64,000 bases of DNA, from the NCBI GenBank assembly GCA_035712345.1, contig DASTAY010000051.1, positions 9,181-73,180 of the forward strand, in the 5' to 3' direction. The position numbers and the translations under genes are program-made. Source of the stretch: VRUE01 sp035712345. Its GTDB lineage: Bacteria > Actinomycetota > Thermoleophilia > Solirubrobacterales > 70-9. The notes beneath the pieces were generated by a model. The model saw nothing but the letters and a program-made list of their open reading frames with translations, searched no databases and was not told the DNA's origin. Below are positions 31,467-40,746 of the stretch, piece after piece (the stretch's first letter is position 1; the number at the start of each line of letters is the position of its first letter).

Positions 31467-33773
31467 TCAGGCCGCGCGGGACGCGGCCCGTCGCGCGCCG
31501 GCGCTCTCGTCCAGCGCCCGGCGATAGCCGCCGGCGAGCTGCTCGAGCGCGCGCTCCCAGGAGCGACTCGCGGCGTGGCGGACGGCGGCCTCGCCGAGGC
31601 GCGCGCGCAGCGCCGGCGAGGAGGCGAGCTGGAGCACCGCACCGGCGATGTGGTCGGCGTCGGGACGGCAGAGGATGCCGGTGTGGCGGTTCTCGATCAG
31701 CGCCGCCGGCCCGCCCTCGCCGACCGCGACGACGGGCAGGCCGCTGGCGCCCGCCTCGAGCACGACCTGACCGTAGGTGTCGGTCCGCGAGCAGAAGAGG
31801 AAGAGATCCGCGGTGGCGTAGGCGCGAGCGAGATCGTCGCCCTCGAGCCAGCCGAGGAAGGTCGCATGCTCACCGAGGCGACCGCGCAGCTCGCCCTCCT
31901 CGGGGCCGCCGCCGGCCACCATCAGGTGCAGCCGCGGCTCGGCGGCGCGCGCCCTCAGGAAGCTCTCGGCGAGCAGGTCGACGCCCTTCTCGCGGGTCAG
32001 GCGGCCCGCGTAGAGGACCTTCAGGTCACCGGGATTGGAGCCCGGGTCGCGTCCCTCGGGCCGGAAGCGCTCGGTGTCCACGCCGCGCTCCCAACGGCCG
32101 ATCCTGGCCTCCGCGACGCCGAGGCCGAGCAGCGAGCGATCCGCCGCCGGGCTTGGCGAGAGCACCCGCGAGGGCGCCTTGTAGAAGGCGCCGAGGGCCG
32201 CGGTTGAAGCCGTGGCAAGACCGCCATCGCCGCTGCGCAGCCCCGCGTAAGCAGCAAGCTCGGTGTGGTAGCTGGCCAGAAGCGGGGCGCCGGAGACGCG
32301 GGCGAGCAGCGAGGCGGCAACGCCGGCCGGCCCCGGCGCGGTCACGTGGACGAGGTCGTAGCGGCCTTCGGCCAGGGTCTCGGCGAGGTCGGGCAGGCCG
32401 GGCACCCCCAGTGCCATCCCTGCGTAGAAGGGGACCCGCAGCGAGGTAGCAGAGGGCAAGCGGCGGTCGACCCAGGCGTCGGTGCCGACGACCTCGACCT
32501 CGAAGCCGGGCACGCCGCGCTCGCGGATCTGCTCGATCGTGCGGGTGACCCCGTGCATCGCCTCGATCCCGTCCGCGATCAGGGCGACCCTGGGGCGCTC
32601 ACCGCCACGGCCCGTCAGCTTCGCCTTCTCGGCGCCGAGGAAGACCGTCGGCGGCGCATAGGGGACCGCCGGCAACAGCGCGCCGAAGAGGTCGTGCGCG
32701 GCCGCCGCGATCTCGCCGCGCCCGATCGCCTCGGACGCCGTCTCGATCGCCGCGCGCAGGCGCCGGTCGTGGACGCGGCGGGCACGGCGGTAGAGGTCCG
32801 CGTGGGAGAAGTCCTCGGCCTGGAGGAAGTCGAGCAGCTTCCGTCCCCGCTCCTCGATCCCGATCGAGTCGAGCCAACCGTCGAGCAGCGCGCGGGCGTC
32901 GTCGGGCCCGAGGTCGGTCGCGATCGCACCCTCGCGGGCGCTCCCCTGGCCGACGACCCGCTGGGCGATCTTCAACACCGTCGCCGGGTCGGGCGCTGTG
33001 GACTTTTTACGCGCAGTCGCACGTAAAAAGTCCACAGGGGCATCTTCGTGGTCCTCGAGAGTCAGCGCCCGCGCAGCCAGCGCCATCGCAGCGTGGGCCC
33101 ACTTGGCGGCGCTGCCCTGCTCGCCCCCGGCGGCCGCGTCGCCGCGACGCAGCGCGGCGAGAAACTCTTCCGGCGAAGACGCAGCCGGCACCTCGGTGAA
33201 GGTGCGGCCGATGTCCACGCCGGCATGGTCGTCGGAGCCCCCTATGCCGGTGCTCCCGTGGGTCTCGACGTAGACGACGGCGGGCATGTTCAGCTCCGCC
33301 GCACGCGCGCCGTTGCGCACCTCCCAGACCGGGAAGAGCTCGGCCAGGCGGCGCCGATGGCGCGCGCCGAGCGGCGCCGCGACGTTGTAGAAGGGGTGCG
33401 CGAGGGCGCAGGCGATCTCGTGCTCGTGAAGGTATGCGGCGCAGGCCTCCAGGTCGCCGGCGTGTGCCTGCAGCCACTCGTGGTCCCCGGGGCTGATCCC
33501 GTAGCAGAGGACGTGAACCGCCTGGGGCTCGCCGGCGAAACCGGCGGTCAGCTCCTCGGAGACGAAGCAGTCGGGACGGTCGGCGAGCTCGAGGCAACCG
33601 TCGATCGTGTCGTGGTCGGTGATCGTGACGAAGTCCATCCCCCGGCGCTTCGCCAGCGCGTAGACCTCCTCGGGCGGGGTCACGCACTCCGGCAATCCGA
33701 GCGCACGCTGTACGCCGAGCCGCGAGAGCTGCGAAGCGGTGGAATGGCAGTGCATGTCTACACGGGAGGTCAT
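31467..33773 (-). CDS. Fusion of PHP phosphoesterase and GT4 glycosyltransferase
   Basis: 768 residues. N-terminal PHP domain (1-240): VDMHCHSTAS, TITDHDTIDG, ACALAHPFYN, GIGGSDDHAG, all metal ligands. Central helical linker (245-385). C-terminal GT-B glycosyltransferase group 4 (390-755): VALIADGIEAMHGVTRTIEQI, YDLVHVTAPGPAGVAA, YHTELAAYAG, VLYAGRLTREKGVDLLAESF and the nucleotide-sugar loop FCSRTDTYGQVVLEAGASGLPVVA. It could build and trim a phospho-glycolipid; the donor and acceptor are unknown. Codons 246-260 coincide with a perfect 16-bp palindrome just after the PHP domain. The start follows GAGAGGAAGG. Confidence 0.85.
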   Translation of the reverse strand: MTSRVDMHCHSTASQLSRLGVQRALGLPECVTPPEEVYALAKRRGMDFVTITDHDTIDGCLELADRPDCFVSEELTAGFAGEPQAVHVLCYGISPGDHEWLQAHAGDLEACAAYLHEHEIACALAHPFYNVAAPLGARHRRRLAELFPVWEVRNGARAAELNMPAVVYVETHGSTGIGGSDDHAGVDIGRTFTEVPAASSPEEFLAALRRGDAAAGGEQGSAAKWAHAAMALAARALTLEDHEDAPVDFLRATARKKSTAPDPATVLKIAQRVVGQGSAREGAIATDLGPDDARALLDGWLDSIGIEERGRKLLDFLQAEDFSHADLYRRARRVHDRRLRAAIETASEAIGRGEIAAAAHDLFGALLPAVPYAPPTVFLGAEKAKLTGRGGERPRVALIADGIEAMHGVTRTIEQIRERGVPGFEVEVVGTDAWVDRRLPSATSLRVPFYAGMALGVPGLPDLAETLAEGRYDLVHVTAPGPAGVAASLLARVSGAPLLASYHTELAAYAGLRSGDGGLATASTAALGAFYKAPSRVLSPSPAADRSLLGLGVAEARIGRWERGVDTERFRPEGRDPGSNPGDLKVLYAGRLTREKGVDLLAESFLRARAAEPRLHLMVAGGGPEEGELRGRLGEHATFLGWLEGDDLARAYATADLFLFCSRTDTYGQVVLEAGASGLPVVAVGEGGPAALIENRHTGILCRPDADHIAGAVLQLASSPALRARLGEAAVRHAASRSWERALEQLAGGYRRALDESAGARRAASRAA
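32996..33037. repeat. Perfect palindrome inside the PHP-GT4 coding sequence
   Basis: CTGTGGACTTTTTACG (32996-33011) and CGTAAAAAGTCCACAG (33022-33037) are exact inverted copies with a 10-nt loop. In frame it encodes residues 246-260 (PVDFLRATARKKSTA) at the PHP-linker border. The TTTTTACG/CGTAAAAA core is AT-rich against its GC-rich host gene, which suggests insertion. Confidence 0.75.
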
Positions 33774-33945
33774 CGGTGCCTTCCTCTCTATTCGATCTTC
33801 TCTTCACCTCCAGATTCGCCCTTGCGCAGCGGGAACGTGTGACCATCCAGTGAAGTTCGCCGGTGGGGGTCGCGCCGGTGCCGCGAGTGGTCACTTTGCC
33901 CCCGGATTCGGTGGTAAAAGGTTCAGCCGAGCCGCTTGGGGCGCA
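33774..33945 (-). promoter_or_regulatory. 172-bp upstream region of the PHP-GT4 gene
   Basis: Contains the ribosome-binding site GAGAGGAAGG and, further up, GTGACCA (33839-33845) able to pair with TGGTCAC (33894-33900) around a GC-rich loop with two CACCGGCG copies on the minus strand. A weak leader hairpin at most. It also serves as 3' or 5' flank of the second CHAD gene, which ends at 33946. Confidence 0.3.
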
Positions 33946-34365
33946 TCAGCCCTCGAGGGCGCGTTCGAGGCTCGCCCAGGTCCCTGCCTCGGCCCGCCAG
34001 AGCTCCGCGAACTCAGCGAAGTGGCGCTCGCGGCGCTCGCGCAGCAGACGGCGCACCGACTCGATCCCCCAGGCCCGGGGCAGCAGCTCGTCGCAATCGT
34101 GGATCTCGCCGAGCACGCCCTGCAGGCTCCTGGCGGCGTCGCGGGCCGCCACCGCCTCGGAGCCGAAGCACGGGGCGACGATCTCGAGCACGTAGCGCAG
34201 GCGCTTGGCGGCGATCCGCATGTCGTGCTGAGCCTTCGAGGCGGGCGGCTCGAGCGCCGGCGGGGCGAGGGAGCGCATCTCCCCCAGGCGGGTGCGGACG
34301 ATGCGCGCCGCGTTGGGGCCCAATGGCGCCGCCGGATCGAGCCCCTCGACCCGCCGCGCCTTCAC
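33946..34365 (-). CDS. CHAD-domain protein, C-terminal half
   Basis: 139 residues from GTG 34365. It begins VKARRVEGLDPAAPLGPNAARIV and carries the second CHAD repeat: KAQHDMRIAAKRLRYVLEIVAPCFGSEAVAARDAARSLQGVLGEIHDCDELL with the conserved His and basic residues that bind polyphosphate. The GTG overlaps the stop of the first half by 4 bp (GTGA), so the halves are translated in tandem. Together they add to 297 residues, the size of a normal CHAD protein. Confidence 0.8.
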   Translation of the reverse strand: MKARRVEGLDPAAPLGPNAARIVRTRLGEMRSLAPPALEPPASKAQHDMRIAAKRLRYVLEIVAPCFGSEAVAARDAARSLQGVLGEIHDCDELLPRAWGIESVRRLLRERRERHFAEFAELWRAEAGTWASLERALEG

Positions 34366-34838
34366 GTCCTCGCCGCCCTGGCCAGCTTGCGCAGGCGACG
34401 GCGCAGCTTCTTCAAACGCTTCGGCGCGACGTATGGGACGAGGTCCTCGTTCGCCGTGCTCTGCTCTGCGCGCATCCGCTCGATCAGCGCCCGCAGGGCC
34501 TCCCGGTCGGCGTCCGGGACCTCGGCCGCAAGCCCTTCCAGGAACTCGATCGCGACGTCGCGATCGCGCCGCTCCCCGAGCGCGTCGGCCAGCTCCTTGA
34601 CCCGCTTCAGCGCCTTGCGGTGGCGCTTGCGCGGGAAGCAGGAGTCGAAGACCTCGAGCGCCGCGCGCAGGCGCCGCGTAGCGACGCGCATGTCGTGCAG
34701 GGGCTCGACCTCCTCGACGTCGAGCACGCCCTCCGCATGGGCGAAGACCTCGGCGGCGCGCACCTCCACGACACGGGCGGCCGCGGCCGCGAACGGCTCC
34801 TCGCAATCGAACCCCGGGACCTCGCGCGCACGCGCCAC
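34362..34838 (-). CDS. CHAD-domain protein, N-terminal half
   Basis: 158 residues. EPLHDMRVATRRLRAALEVFDSCFPRKRHRKALKRVKELADALGERRDRDVAIEFLEGLA is the first CHAD repeat with its conserved histidine and arginine/lysine cluster. The C-terminus is strongly basic (KRLKKLRRRLRKLARAART). CHAD proteins bind polyphosphate granules, which fits the ppk1/ppx setting. Ends within the start of the next gene (GTGA). Confidence 0.85.
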   Translation of the reverse strand: MARAREVPGFDCEEPFAAAAARVVEVRAAEVFAHAEGVLDVEEVEPLHDMRVATRRLRAALEVFDSCFPRKRHRKALKRVKELADALGERRDRDVAIEFLEGLAAEVPDADREALRALIERMRAEQSTANEDLVPYVAPKRLKKLRRRLRKLARAART

Positions 34839-34864
34839 GCGCCCAGGCTAGAACAGTCCCCGCG

Positions 34865-35791
<927 letters not shown>

Positions 35792-35839
35792 GTTCCCAGA
35801 AGCCCCGGATCTCAACCCAGCCGGAAGTCTCCAGGCGAA

Positions 35840-37093
35840 CTACCAGGAAATGAGGCTGTCGCGATCGCTTGATCGAGCCTGAGGCGGCATAAAGGCCAAA
35901 ACGGAGTCCGAGCGTGGGATCCAACCTTCAGGCGTACGCGCGATGAGGCCCATTCTCTCCAACGCATTCAGATCTCTCGTCAGGGACCTCTCCGTCTTTT
36001 CGGCATAGGCCTCTGCAAGCTCGGGGGACAGACGCCTGATCTCCGCACGAGGCTTCGGCCGGAGATTCGGAACCGGATGGTTGGGCGTCGCTTCGATACT
36101 GGCCTTTGAGAGGTCCTTGACGAGCCGCAACTGCCGTCGACGGGCGTCCGTGTTCGTCTCACCGAAGCGCTGGTGGACGTACTGCTCCCAGCGATCTAGA
36201 TACTGCATGGACCAAATCCGATCGAGCTGCGCCCTCAATTCATCCACGAACCCCTGGACGGCATAGAGAAGAAAGCCGTTGGGTCCTTGAGTAGTCGTCC
36301 GATCCAGCTGTCTGTAGTACTCGCTGCGCGTGTGGTTGTAGTGGTTCGACAGCAACTGGGTAACTGGCTGCGGAAAACCGGACGCGAGCAGGATGTGCAG
36401 CTCCAGCAGGCGGGCGGTTCGGCCGTTTCCGTCCCCGAAGGGATGAATCCAAGTGAGATACAGATGCGCCAACACCGCTCGCAAGATTGCCAGCGGCGGC
36501 GCCAGCTCCGGCTCGTCCGGTGGCGCCCTGAACGCCTCGGAGTTCAGCCACTCACAGAGGCGCTCCAAGAGATATTCGCAATCCTGGGCGGGAGCCCCCC
36601 GGTAACGGCCGACCACCACGGAGTGCTTTCGGATCTCCCCAGGCTCGACCCCATCGTCACCCTCGAGACCGTCCAGAACAAGGCGGTTGTAGAGCTTGAT
36701 CTTCTCGACGGTGAGGTCGGCATTGGAGGCGTCGGGCAGGATCTCATCACGAATGCGATTGAACGCTCCGATTATGTTTTTGATCTCTTTGGCCAGGTAC
36801 TCCTTGGATGGTGGCAATTTCAACTCGTTCTCAAAGATCTGCCGGGCCTCTTCCTCGGAGAGAGTGTTCCCCTCGATCGCGGTGGTGGCCAGAGCCCCTT
36901 TGACGAGGAATACGGTGAGCATCTCGGCGGCAACTTCGGGACGCAGCAAAGCTCGCCTGACATGGTCGCTCTTGGAGGTCGCCTCCCCGAGCAGAAGCCA
37001 AAGCCGAAAATCCGCCACCTGCAGGTCGACCCTGAAGGTAAGCCAAGGATGCGTCTCTTCGTATTCCCGATTGTCCTGCTTAGCCGCCATCAT
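35840..37093 (-). CDS. Fic-family AMPylation protein with winged-helix tail
   Basis: 417 residues. Fic core with catalytic HPFGDGNGRTARLLE, and the class II inhibitory helix TTAIEGNTL in front of it (Glu of the [S/T]-x-x-x-E-[G/N] motif), so auto-inhibition is expected. DUF4172-like N-terminal segment, then a C-terminal winged-helix (ELAEAYAEKTERSLTRDLNALERMGLIARTPEGW). It should transfer AMP to a partner protein. GC is lower than in the flanking genes and it interrupts the ppx-phoU arrangement, so it was probably acquired. Confidence 0.88.
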   Translation of the reverse strand: MMAAKQDNREYEETHPWLTFRVDLQVADFRLWLLLGEATSKSDHVRRALLRPEVAAEMLTVFLVKGALATTAIEGNTLSEEEARQIFENELKLPPSKEYLAKEIKNIIGAFNRIRDEILPDASNADLTVEKIKLYNRLVLDGLEGDDGVEPGEIRKHSVVVGRYRGAPAQDCEYLLERLCEWLNSEAFRAPPDEPELAPPLAILRAVLAHLYLTWIHPFGDGNGRTARLLELHILLASGFPQPVTQLLSNHYNHTRSEYYRQLDRTTTQGPNGFLLYAVQGFVDELRAQLDRIWSMQYLDRWEQYVHQRFGETNTDARRRQLRLVKDLSKASIEATPNHPVPNLRPKPRAEIRRLSPELAEAYAEKTERSLTRDLNALERMGLIARTPEGWIPRSDSVLAFMPPQARSSDRDSLISW

Positions 37094-37267
37094 CTTTGTC
37101 CAGTCTAGTGTCCACTCATTTGAGGGTCATTTTCGGCTACACAAAGGGGAAACTTGAAAGTTATGGACCCAGCCTGTCCTAACGGGGTGTCCATCTCTTT
37201 TAAGGCAACGCAACAGCTCTTGTCCAAGATACCACCGCAGACGGGTGTCCGCGAAGGAGAGAGGCGC
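37094..37267. other. 174-bp gap between the Fic gene and phoU
   Basis: AT-richer than neighbouring genes (about 50% GC) with several GGTGTCC/GTGTCCA copies but no ORF, hairpin or promoter that I can support. Confidence 0.3.
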
Positions 37268-37951
37268 CTACTCGTTGGGATGCGAGGCGTCCTCGAACTC
37301 GCGAAAGAGCCCGGTGACGACGAAGGCGACCTGCTCGCCGATGTCGACCGCGTTGTCGGCGATCCGCTCGATCGCCCGCGCCCCCAGCAGCATCGTCATC
37401 GCCCACTCGCGCCGGTCCGGATCGTCGCCGATCGCCAGCGCCAGGCCGAAGCACTCGCGGTTGAGGTTGTCGACGACGTCGTCTTGGCGGACGAGGTCGC
37501 GCGCCAAATCGACATCGCGCTCCTCGAAGGCCCGCTTGGACTGGCTGATCAGCGTGCGCGTCTGCCTGCCCATGGTCAGGATCAGCCTCACCATCTGCTC
37601 GTCGGCCGGAGGCTCGTTGCCCGTCAGGGGGATCATCTTGCAGACGTTCACGCATTGGTCTCCCATCCGCTCGACGTTCTTCAGCACGTGCAGCAGGGCC
37701 GAGATCAGCCGCAGGTCGGTCGCCACCGGCGACTGCGTGGCGAGCAGGGTGATCAGGCTCTGGTGAACCTCCAGGTAGCGGCCGTCGATGCGGTCGTCGT
37801 CGGCGATCACCAGCCGCGCCAGCTCGACGTCCTGGTGCTCGACCGCCTCCAGGGTCCGCTCCAGCGCCGAGCTGACCAGCTCCAGCCCGCCGAGCCCGCT
37901 GGCCTCGAGGCGCTCCAGTTCCTCCTGATATTCGACCCGTGCTTCGGGCAT
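37268..37951 (-). CDS. phoU: Phosphate transport regulator PhoU
   Basis: 227 residues. Two PhoU repeats with the E/D metal motifs: ERTLEAVEHQDVELARLVIADDDRID, TDLRLISALLHVLKNVERMGDQCVNVC, and RQDDVVDNLNRECFGLALAIGDDPDRREWAMTMLLGARAIERIADNAVDIGEQVAF. It couples Pst transport to the phosphate two-component response. Shares one base with the pstB stop. Last gene of the pst operon. Confidence 0.94.
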   Translation of the reverse strand: MPEARVEYQEELERLEASGLGGLELVSSALERTLEAVEHQDVELARLVIADDDRIDGRYLEVHQSLITLLATQSPVATDLRLISALLHVLKNVERMGDQCVNVCKMIPLTGNEPPADEQMVRLILTMGRQTRTLISQSKRAFEERDVDLARDLVRQDDVVDNLNRECFGLALAIGDDPDRREWAMTMLLGARAIERIADNAVDIGEQVAFVVTGLFREFEDASHPNE

Positions 37952-38868
37952 CAGCCGAACCGGCCGCTGACGTAGTCCTCGGTGGCTTTCTCGGTCGGGC
38001 CGGTGAAGATCGTCTCGGTCGGGCCGATCTCCACCAGCCGCCCCGGCCTGCCGGTCTCCTCGAGGTTGAAGAAGGCGGTGACGTCGCTCGCCCGCGCGGC
38101 CTGCTGCATGTTGTGGGTGACGATCGCGATCGTGTAGGAGCTCTTCAGCTCGCCGATCAGATCCTCGATCGCCAGCGTCGCAACCGGGTCCAGCGCCGAG
38201 CAGGGCTCGTCCATCAGCAGCACCTCCGGCTCGACCGCGATCGCGCGGGCGATGCAGAGGCGCTGCTGCTGCCCGCCCGAGAGGCTGGCGCCCGGCTTGT
38301 CGAGCCGGTCCTTGACCTCGTTCCAGAGGTGCGCCCCGCGCAGCGAGCGCTCGACGACCTCATCCTTCTCGGCCTTCTTGACCCGCCCCCCGTTGAGGGT
38401 GAGCCCGGCGGCGACGTTCTCGTAGACCGACATCGTCGGAAACGGGTTGGGGGACTGGAAGACCATGCCGACGAGGCGGCGGACCTGCACCGGATCGACC
38501 CCCCTGCCGTAGATGTCGTGGCCGTCGAGCGTTATCCGCCCCTCGACGCGGGCCCCGGCGGTCAGCTCGTGCATGCGGTTGAGCGAGCGCAGGAAGGTCG
38601 TCTTGCCGCAGCCCGAGGAGCCGATCAACGCCGTCACCTTGTTCGGCTCGATCGTCACGCTGACGTCCTGCACGGCGTGGAAGTCGCCGTAGAAGAGGTT
38701 GACCCGATCGGTCTCGATCGTCTTCGCGCGCCGGCCGTCGTCCGGTTGCGCCGCCGCGGCCATACCCGCATCGGACGGTTGCGCGATCGGCTGGGCAGCG
38801 CTCGCGGCAGCCTCCGCCCGGGTTGCGCCTGCGGTTCCTTGCATCGCTCGTCTTCTCCTCATCTCCAC
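37951..38868 (-). CDS. pstB: Phosphate ABC transporter ATPase PstB
   Basis: 305 residues. Core with Walker A IGSSGCGKTTFLRSLNRM, signature LSGGQQQRLCIARAIA, Walker B VLLMDEPCSALDP and switch VTHNMQQAARASD. An N-terminal extension of about 45 Ala/Gln-rich residues precedes IETDRVNLFYGDFHAVQDVS; PstB proteins normally start there, so the true start may be a later ATG. Downstream of pstA by 13 bp. Confidence 0.94.
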   Translation of the reverse strand: MEMRRRRAMQGTAGATRAEAAASAAQPIAQPSDAGMAAAAQPDDGRRAKTIETDRVNLFYGDFHAVQDVSVTIEPNKVTALIGSSGCGKTTFLRSLNRMHELTAGARVEGRITLDGHDIYGRGVDPVQVRRLVGMVFQSPNPFPTMSVYENVAAGLTLNGGRVKKAEKDEVVERSLRGAHLWNEVKDRLDKPGASLSGGQQQRLCIARAIAVEPEVLLMDEPCSALDPVATLAIEDLIGELKSSYTIAIVTHNMQQAARASDVTAFFNLEETGRPGRLVEIGPTETIFTGPTEKATEDYVSGRFG

Positions 38869-38881
38869 GGTTGAAGGACGC

Positions 38882-39793
38882 TCACTGTCGGATCTCGGCT
38901 CTGTAACGGCGGTAGACGAAACGGGCCGCGAGGTTGAGGACCATGACGATGGCGATCAGGGTCAGCGCCGCCGCCCAGGCCCGGTCGTATGAGGCCTGTT
39001 TCATCACCCCCGGGGTCCGGTACTCGCTGTATGCGTAGACCGCGAGGTTCTGCATGCGGCCTTCGAAGGGGTTCGTGTTGATCGAGTCGACGATCCCGGT
39101 CGTGACCAGGAGCGGCGCGGTCTCGCCGACGATGCGGGCGACCGCGATCATCGTCCCGGTGACCAGCCCGGCGAACGCGGTCGGCAGGACGACCTTCACG
39201 ATCGTCCGCCACTTCGGCGTGCCCAGCGCGTAGGACGCTTCGCGCAGATGGCTGGGGACGATCTTCAGCACCTCCTCCGAGGAGCGGATCACGATCGGGA
39301 TCATCAGCACCGAGAGCGCCACCGCGCCCATCAGGCCGAGGCGGATGCCGGGGCCGAGGAAGATCGCGAAGAGCGCGTAGGCGAAGAGGCCGGCGACGAT
39401 CGAGGGGATGCCGGTCATCACGTCGACGAAGAAGGTCAGGGCGCGGCGCAGGCGACCGCCGCCGTACTCGGTCAGGTAGATCGCGGCCATGATCCCGATC
39501 GGCACCGAGATCGCCGCCGTCACCGCCGTGATCACCACCGTGCCGACGATCGCGTGCGCGGCGCCCCCGCCGCCGATCACCCCCCGCGACGACGTGGTGA
39601 AGAATTCCCAGCTGATCCCGGGCAGCCCGCGCTTGACCACCTGGAAGAGCAGCGAGAAGAGCGGGATCAGGGCGACGACGAAGGCGGCGACGATGAGACC
39701 GGTCATCAACCGGTCGAACGCCTTGCGACGCCAGAGCGGCCCACCCCTTGGAGCGGCCAGGAGCGCCGGGGTCTCGGCTGAGGCCTGCATCAT
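38882..39793 (-). CDS. pstA: Phosphate ABC transporter permease PstA
   Basis: 303 residues with six helices. GVIGGGGAAHAIVGTVVITAVTAAISVPIGIMAAIYLTEYG and VMTGIPSIVAGLFAYALF match PstA; the ATPase-contact EAA-like loop is EEVLKIVPSHLREASYALGTPKWRTIVKVVLPTAFAGLVTG. Overlaps pstC by 4 bp. Confidence 0.93.
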   Translation of the reverse strand: MMQASAETPALLAAPRGGPLWRRKAFDRLMTGLIVAAFVVALIPLFSLLFQVVKRGLPGISWEFFTTSSRGVIGGGGAAHAIVGTVVITAVTAAISVPIGIMAAIYLTEYGGGRLRRALTFFVDVMTGIPSIVAGLFAYALFAIFLGPGIRLGLMGAVALSVLMIPIVIRSSEEVLKIVPSHLREASYALGTPKWRTIVKVVLPTAFAGLVTGTMIAVARIVGETAPLLVTTGIVDSINTNPFEGRMQNLAVYAYSEYRTPGVMKQASYDRAWAAALTLIAIVMVLNLAARFVYRRYRAEIRQ

Positions 39794-40737
39794 TGGACGT
39801 TCCGACGGGCGACGATCGCCCGCGCGGCGAGGTTGGTGACCAGGGTTATCGCGAAGAGGACGAGCCCGGACGCGATCAGCGTGTTGACGGCGAGGCCGGA
39901 GGACTCAGGGAAGTCGAGGGCGATGTTGGCGGCGATCGTCGACGGGTTCGCCTGGCTGATCAGGTTGAAGGTGACGATGCCGGAGACCGAGAGGATGATC
40001 GTCACCGCCATCGTCTCCCCCAGCGCCCGGCCGAGGCCGAGCATCGCGCCGCTGACGATCGAGGACCTGCCAAAGGGGAGAACGGTCATGCGGATCATCT
40101 CCCACCGGGTCGCGCCCAGCGCCAGCGCCCCTTCCTGCAGCTTGCGCGGCGTCTGCGAGAAGACCTCGCGGGCGACGGCGGAGACGATCGGCAGGATCAT
40201 CACGGTGAGCACGAGGCCGGCGACGAACATCGTCCGCCCGGTCACCGAGGCGGGGCCCTCGAAGAAGGGGATGAAGCCGAGGTGCTCTTCCAGCCAGCGC
40301 ATCACCGGGACCGCGGCGGGACCGAGCACGAAGATCCCCCAGAGGCCGTAGACGATGCTGGGGATCGCCGCCAACAGGTCGACCAGGAAGCCGAGCGCGA
40401 GGACGATGCGGCGCGGGGCGATGTGGCTGATGAAGAGCGCCACCGCGATCGCCAGCGGCACGGCGAGAACGACGGCAAGCGCCGCCGCCAGCACCGTGCC
40501 GAAGGCGAGCGGTGCGATGTATTCGACGAGGCTCTTGCCTTCCGGCAGCTCGGCGGGCGAGGCGCTGACCGCGGGCAGCGCTTCGATCAGGAGGAAGAGC
40601 GCCACCCCGGCGAGCAGGACGAGGATCGTCACCCCCGCGGCGAGCGCCAGCTTGGAGAAGACGCGGTCCCCCCAACGACGCCGGGGCCCGGCCGCTTGCA
40701 GCGGCGAGACCCCGGCTGCTACCTCCACTGACTCCAA
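39790..40737 (-). CDS. pstC: Phosphate ABC transporter permease PstC
   Basis: 315 residues with six helices. LVEYIAPLAFGTVLAAALAVVLAVPLAIAVALFISHIAPRR and LVDLLAAIPSIVYGLWGIFVLGP are family signatures, with the coupling loop REVFSQTPRKLQEGALALGATRWEMIRMTVLPFGRSSIVSG. 9 bp after pstS. Confidence 0.93.
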   Translation of the reverse strand: MESVEVAAGVSPLQAAGPRRRWGDRVFSKLALAAGVTILVLLAGVALFLLIEALPAVSASPAELPEGKSLVEYIAPLAFGTVLAAALAVVLAVPLAIAVALFISHIAPRRIVLALGFLVDLLAAIPSIVYGLWGIFVLGPAAVPVMRWLEEHLGFIPFFEGPASVTGRTMFVAGLVLTVMILPIVSAVAREVFSQTPRKLQEGALALGATRWEMIRMTVLPFGRSSIVSGAMLGLGRALGETMAVTIILSVSGIVTFNLISQANPSTIAANIALDFPESSGLAVNTLIASGLVLFAITLVTNLAARAIVARRNVQ

Positions 40738-40746
40738 CTTGCCTTC

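Noticed and set aside
33007..33894. Second frame over the PHP-GT4 gene start
   Set aside because: Arg/Ala-rich shadow translation; the PHP motifs are in the other frame.
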